IMG/VR virus record: IMGVR_UViG_3300035698_009098 | Span: 1 to 23,985 of that record | Reading direction: 5' to 3' (one strand) | Source: a virus | DNA: 23,985 nucleotides | Shown here: piece by piece, positions 21,548-23,985 of the stretch | Layout of the letters: each line of letters opens with the position of its first letter | Numbering within the stretch: the stretch's first letter is position 1 | Notes under the pieces: generated by a model | What the model was told of the DNA's origin: nothing | The model's database searches: none | The model's input: the letters and a program-made list of their open reading frames with translations, nothing else | Position numbers and translations under genes: made by a program

Positions 21548-22045
21548 ATGGCAGAAGAAAAAAAACTTTGTTTAAATTGCAAGAAGCAAATTGGAGCAAG
21601 AAGCATCCGATGTAGAACTTGTAACAATAAACAAAAAGAGGGAACATTCATGCCAAAAAACAAACCATGGAATATCGGAATGCCTAGAAAAGAGTGGAAC
21701 CCAGTGACCATAGAAGACAAAGAAAGAATAAGAAAAATAGGACTAAAAAACAGGGGAAGAAAAAGACCCGACTTGTCTGAATATAATAAATCACTTAGGG
21801 GAATTAGTAGAACAGACAGACCATTCTATAAGGGGCAAACGGCTTATAGACGATTCGCCAAAGAGAATTTAAAACAGGCTTGTTCAGACTGTAGAACAAA
21901 AGAAAAGCTTGTCGTACATCACATAGACACAGACCACTTTAATAATAGTCCCGACAATTTGGAAATATTATGCAGAAGTTGTCATATGAAAAAGCACCAC
22001 AAAATTCATGGAGGCGATGGAAGATTTCTGACCAATATGGCATGA
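21548..22045 (+). CDS. Free-standing HNH homing endonuclease with N-terminal zinc finger
   Basis: 165 residues. Cys8, Cys11, Cys22 and Cys25 form an N-terminal zinc ribbon (CLNCKK ... RCRTCNN) like that of the endonuclease at 18717. A basic linker rich in NIGMPRKEW and KNRGRKRP-type segments follows. The C-terminal HNH domain has CSDC (112-115), VVHHIDTDH with His124-His125, NNSPDNLEILC with Asn137, and CRSCHMKKHH (142-151). That is the complete zinc-bound beta-beta-alpha metal nuclease core. It sits between the frameshifted chaperone gene and the tape measure gene, with 3 bases of space before and a 4-base ATGA overlap after. Base composition is more A+T-rich than its neighbours, as for a mobile gene. 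It probably cuts virus relatives lacking the insertion. Confidence 0.85.
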   Translation: MAEEKKLCLNCKKQIGARSIRCRTCNNKQKEGTFMPKNKPWNIGMPRKEWNPVTIEDKERIRKIGLKNRGRKRPDLSEYNKSLRGISRTDRPFYKGQTAYRRFAKENLKQACSDCRTKEKLVVHHIDTDHFNNSPDNLEILCRSCHMKKHHKIHGGDGRFLTNMA

Positions 22046-23766
22046 AAGTATGGCTTGAACTCCAAGTCAAAAACCTTAAAAAAGTAGAAACAGAAGTTAA
22101 GGATAGCTTGAAATCTATAGATATGGATGCCATGGTTTCAAAAGCTCGTGATGCCTCTGCCCAGATGAAGGGAGCAATGGGTAAACTTGATTTAAACGGA
22201 TTAAAAAAAGCACTTAGCCAAAAGAAAGATTCTCAAAAAGTATCAGATGACCAGGGTGGAATCCTTAAAGGAATACGTGAACAAATTGTAGCAAGCAAAA
22301 AAGCAGCCGAAAGCGCAAAAACAATCCCAGACTTAACAGCAGCTTTAAAGAAAAAAAACGAATTTGAAGGCAAACTTAAAGCAGCCCAGAGCCTAGGAGA
22401 AGAAGGAGCAGCATTGGGAAAACTTGCAGCAACCGCAGGAGTTGTTGTTGGTGTTTTATATGGAATCAAAAAAGCAACAGAACGAGTTCTAGGTGAATTA
22501 ATAAAATCCTCTCCATATTTACAAGGAATACTTAACGTAATGGGAAGAGCATGGACAAATATGTGGCGACCATTCGGTGATTTTTTAGGGTCACTTCTCA
22601 GACCTTTGGCGATTTCTTTATTAAGACTTTCAGTTAGATGGTTGCAATATACTAGGACAGACGAAGGTAAAAGTACAGTTGAAAATTTAACTAACGCAGG
22701 AATCGGTGCTGCAGTGGGGTCAGCGATAGGAACAGTAGCTGGTGGAGTTTCAGGTGGACCAACAGGAGCAATCGCAGGAGCAGCCGCTGGTGGAGTAGCA
22801 GGAGCAGCCGTTGGAGCATCAGCAACAACCATCTTTGATATAGGATACTGGTTGGGAGAAAAGCTTGCAGAAATAGTTATAGGAATTTTCGATATTGGCG
22901 TTTGGCTGGGTGAGAAACTTGCAGACTTAGTTATAGGAATTTTCGATATTGGCGTTTGGCTAGGCGAAAAACTTGCAGACTTAGTTGTGGGAGTGTTTGA
23001 TGTCGGTGTCTGGCTAGGCGAAAAACTCGCAGATATAGTAATAGGAATCTTTGATATCGCAGACTGGCTTTGGGAAAAAGTCACAGAGATGTGGAATTGG
23101 AGCTATGATTTTGCAGCATGGCTCTGGGGAAAAATAAAAGGAGCATTCGCATCAGCATGGAGAAAATTAAAAGAATTCTCACAATGGTTATGGGACAAAG
23201 TAACAGGGGCACTATCAGGAACATGGACAAAATTGTCAGAATTTTCAGCATGGATATGGAAGAAAATAACAGAAGCCCTAGCAAACGCATGGATTAAACT
23301 TGGAACATTTTCAACTTGGATATATGAAGAAATAACTGGAGCATTGTCTACTATAAGTACTAAACTTGGAACATTTTCAACTTGGATATATGAAGAAATA
23401 ACTGGAGCATTGTCTAACTTAGCAACCAAACTTGGAGGCATAGGGTCATTCTTGTATACACAAGTGACAGAAAGCATCAAGACAGCATTCTCAAATTTCA
23501 AATTTGGCTGGTCATGGAGTTGGTTTCAAGGGCAAGGACAGACAGGAATAAACAGTGTTCCAAAAGACGGATTGTATAATTTGCACGCAGGAGAAACTGT
23601 CACAAACTCTTCTAGAAGTGCAAGAGAAGATAAAGCAAAAAGTATTATATTTAGTCCAAACTTTACAATTAACTCATCAGGAGCAGGAACAGGAGAAATA
23701 GAAAACACAATCAAAAACACAGCAAGGTTGCTGGAATTTGAAGTACGAAGGAGGAATCTAGTATGA
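22042..23766 (+). CDS. Tail tape measure protein
   Basis: 574 residues from ATG 22042, which overlaps the HNH stop (TGA 22043-22045). The frame is open further upstream but only inside the HNH gene. The N-terminal 130 residues are coiled coil (LQVKNLKKVETEVKDSLKSI). A hydrophobic section follows (131-145 and a Gly/Ala-rich stretch at 217-262), then five 18-residue repeats (FDIGVWLGEKLADLVIGI type, 265-354). After these come about five 22-residue repeats (KLGTFSTWIYEEITGALS type, 375-484), each with conserved Trp. The C-terminus VPKDGLYNLHAGETV (507-521) is the classic tape measure end. The protein fills the tail tube and sets tail length. At about 0.15 nm per residue it would specify a short tail of roughly 85 nm. 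The upstream chaperone supports the call. Confidence 0.9.
   Translation: MKVWLELQVKNLKKVETEVKDSLKSIDMDAMVSKARDASAQMKGAMGKLDLNGLKKALSQKKDSQKVSDDQGGILKGIREQIVASKKAAESAKTIPDLTAALKKKNEFEGKLKAAQSLGEEGAALGKLAATAGVVVGVLYGIKKATERVLGELIKSSPYLQGILNVMGRAWTNMWRPFGDFLGSLLRPLAISLLRLSVRWLQYTRTDEGKSTVENLTNAGIGAAVGSAIGTVAGGVSGGPTGAIAGAAAGGVAGAAVGASATTIFDIGYWLGEKLAEIVIGIFDIGVWLGEKLADLVIGIFDIGVWLGEKLADLVVGVFDVGVWLGEKLADIVIGIFDIADWLWEKVTEMWNWSYDFAAWLWGKIKGAFASAWRKLKEFSQWLWDKVTGALSGTWTKLSEFSAWIWKKITEALANAWIKLGTFSTWIYEEITGALSTISTKLGTFSTWIYEEITGALSNLATKLGGIGSFLYTQVTESIKTAFSNFKFGWSWSWFQGQGQTGINSVPKDGLYNLHAGETVTNSSRSAREDKAKSIIFSPNFTINSSGAGTGEIENTIKNTARLLEFEVRRRNLV
22834..23103 (+). repeat. 54-bp tandem coding repeats in the tape measure gene (5 copies)
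   Basis: Five 54-base units encode the FDIGxWLGEKLAxxVIGI motif. Units starting near 22888 and 22942 are nearly identical at the DNA level, which suggests recent duplication or gene conversion. Confidence 0.8.
23295..23416 (+). repeat. 66-bp tandem repeat in the tape measure gene
   Basis: Bases 23295-23350 and 23361-23416 are identical over 56 bases, at an offset of 66 bases. They encode KLGTFSTWIYEEITGALS twice, the two most recent copies of the 22-residue repeat family. Confidence 0.85.
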
Positions 23767-23939
23767 CTTATGAAAACGAATCAGACAGGAAAGCAAGAGC
23801 ACAAGAGATTTTAAACACAATCAAGTCAGAATCAAAAGAGCAGACAAACGAGCAGAGATTAAAAAACATTGAATCAATTCTTAATACTATAAGGATCCAG
23901 AACATAAAAATCTGGGAAAAAATAAATGGTGGTAAATAA
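23763..23939 (+). CDS. Small coiled-coil protein (58 aa)
   Basis: ATG 23763 overlaps the tape measure stop (ATGA) and GGAGG lies at 23751-23755 within the end of that gene. The product is hydrophilic and helical (RKARAQEILNTIKSESKEQT, then RLKNIESILNTIRIQNIKIW) and ends NGGK. The regular hydrophobic spacing suggests a short coiled coil. It is too short for family assignment; position suggests a distal tail or baseplate accessory. Confidence 0.65.
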   Translation: MTYENESDRKARAQEILNTIKSESKEQTNEQRLKNIESILNTIRIQNIKIWEKINGGK

Positions 23940-23985
23940 TGGCAAATACAACAATTGGGTCAGTCACTCTACAAGGAGACAGCTA
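23939..23985 (+). CDS. Start of a tail gene (3' truncated by window edge)
   Basis: ATG 23939-23941 overlaps the previous stop in TAATG, and the frame is open to the window edge. The 15 visible residues are MANTTIGSVTLQGDS. Genes in this position after the tape measure usually encode distal tail or baseplate components, but the fragment is too short to identify. Confidence 0.5.
   Translation, partial: MANTTIGSVTLQGDS

Noticed and set aside
22233-23084. Long minus-strand open frame (283 codons) opposite the tape measure gene
   Set aside because: It mirrors the 54-bp repeats and A-rich codons of the tape measure gene, which lack T-rich antisense stops. No ribosome binding site, and the product is low-complexity Ser/Pro/Thr.

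Overview
The window is part of the virion-building region of a tailed virus (Caudoviricetes-like virus or provirus) of an archaeon. Archaeal affiliation rests on A+T-rich TATA boxes of the form TTTAAATA about 45-60 bp upstream of several leader genes, GGAGG ribosome binding sites, poly-T terminators, a group II (archaeal-type) chaperonin, and secreted proteins rich in N-glycosylation sequons with S-layer-like Ig and GWN modules. The host lineage cannot be fixed from the sequence. One secreted protein resembles proteins I associate with uncultured DPANN-type archaea and their viruses, but that is recollection, not a search result. All genes lie on the + strand, the coding strand is strongly A-rich, and genes are packed with ATGA or TAATG overlaps. 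No stretch longer than about 230 bases lacks a gene. I saw no tRNA, CRISPR array, integrase or insertion sequence.

Layout. (1) 1-4070: end of a coiled-coil protein, a small helical protein, an HK97-gp10-like neck protein, a membrane-anchored coiled-coil protein, and a very large multidomain prohead protease. (2) 4144-7242: scaffold-like protein, HK97-fold major capsid protein, an unknown acidic protein, and two tandem 86-residue paralogues that may be capsid decoration proteins. (3) 7263-15749: a long virion-surface and host-interaction cassette. It holds secreted S-layer-like proteins, a signal-peptide/TM protein with a His/Arg-rich tail, two small structural proteins, a glycosyltransferase-methyltransferase fusion, a membrane-anchored LamG-like protein, and a fibre made almost entirely of 20-residue repeats. 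(4) 15920-18489: a gp6-like head-tail connector followed by a complete thermosome subunit. (5) 18717-23985: tail module. It holds a Vsr/EDxHD-like homing endonuclease, a neck/tail-completion protein, a 50-aa protein, the tail tube protein, a tail assembly chaperone with a -1 frameshift site (A AAA AAC), an HNH homing endonuclease, a short repeat-built tape measure protein, and the start of the distal tail genes. No sheath gene lies before the tube gene, which suggests a siphovirus-like tail.

How the genes work together. Protease, scaffold and capsid protein build the prohead. The gp10-, gp6- and completion-type proteins join it to a tail made of tube, chaperone and tape measure. The surface cassette supplies the variable outer proteins and possibly their glycan modification. 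The thermosome, embedded among these genes and matching them in base composition, is most simply explained as a virus-encoded folding machine for virion proteins. The most notable observations are the thermosome, the archaeal G/GT-type frameshift, two unrelated endonucleases sharing one zinc-finger module at tail-gene junctions, and an in-frame coding extension just past the stop codon of the repeat fibre.
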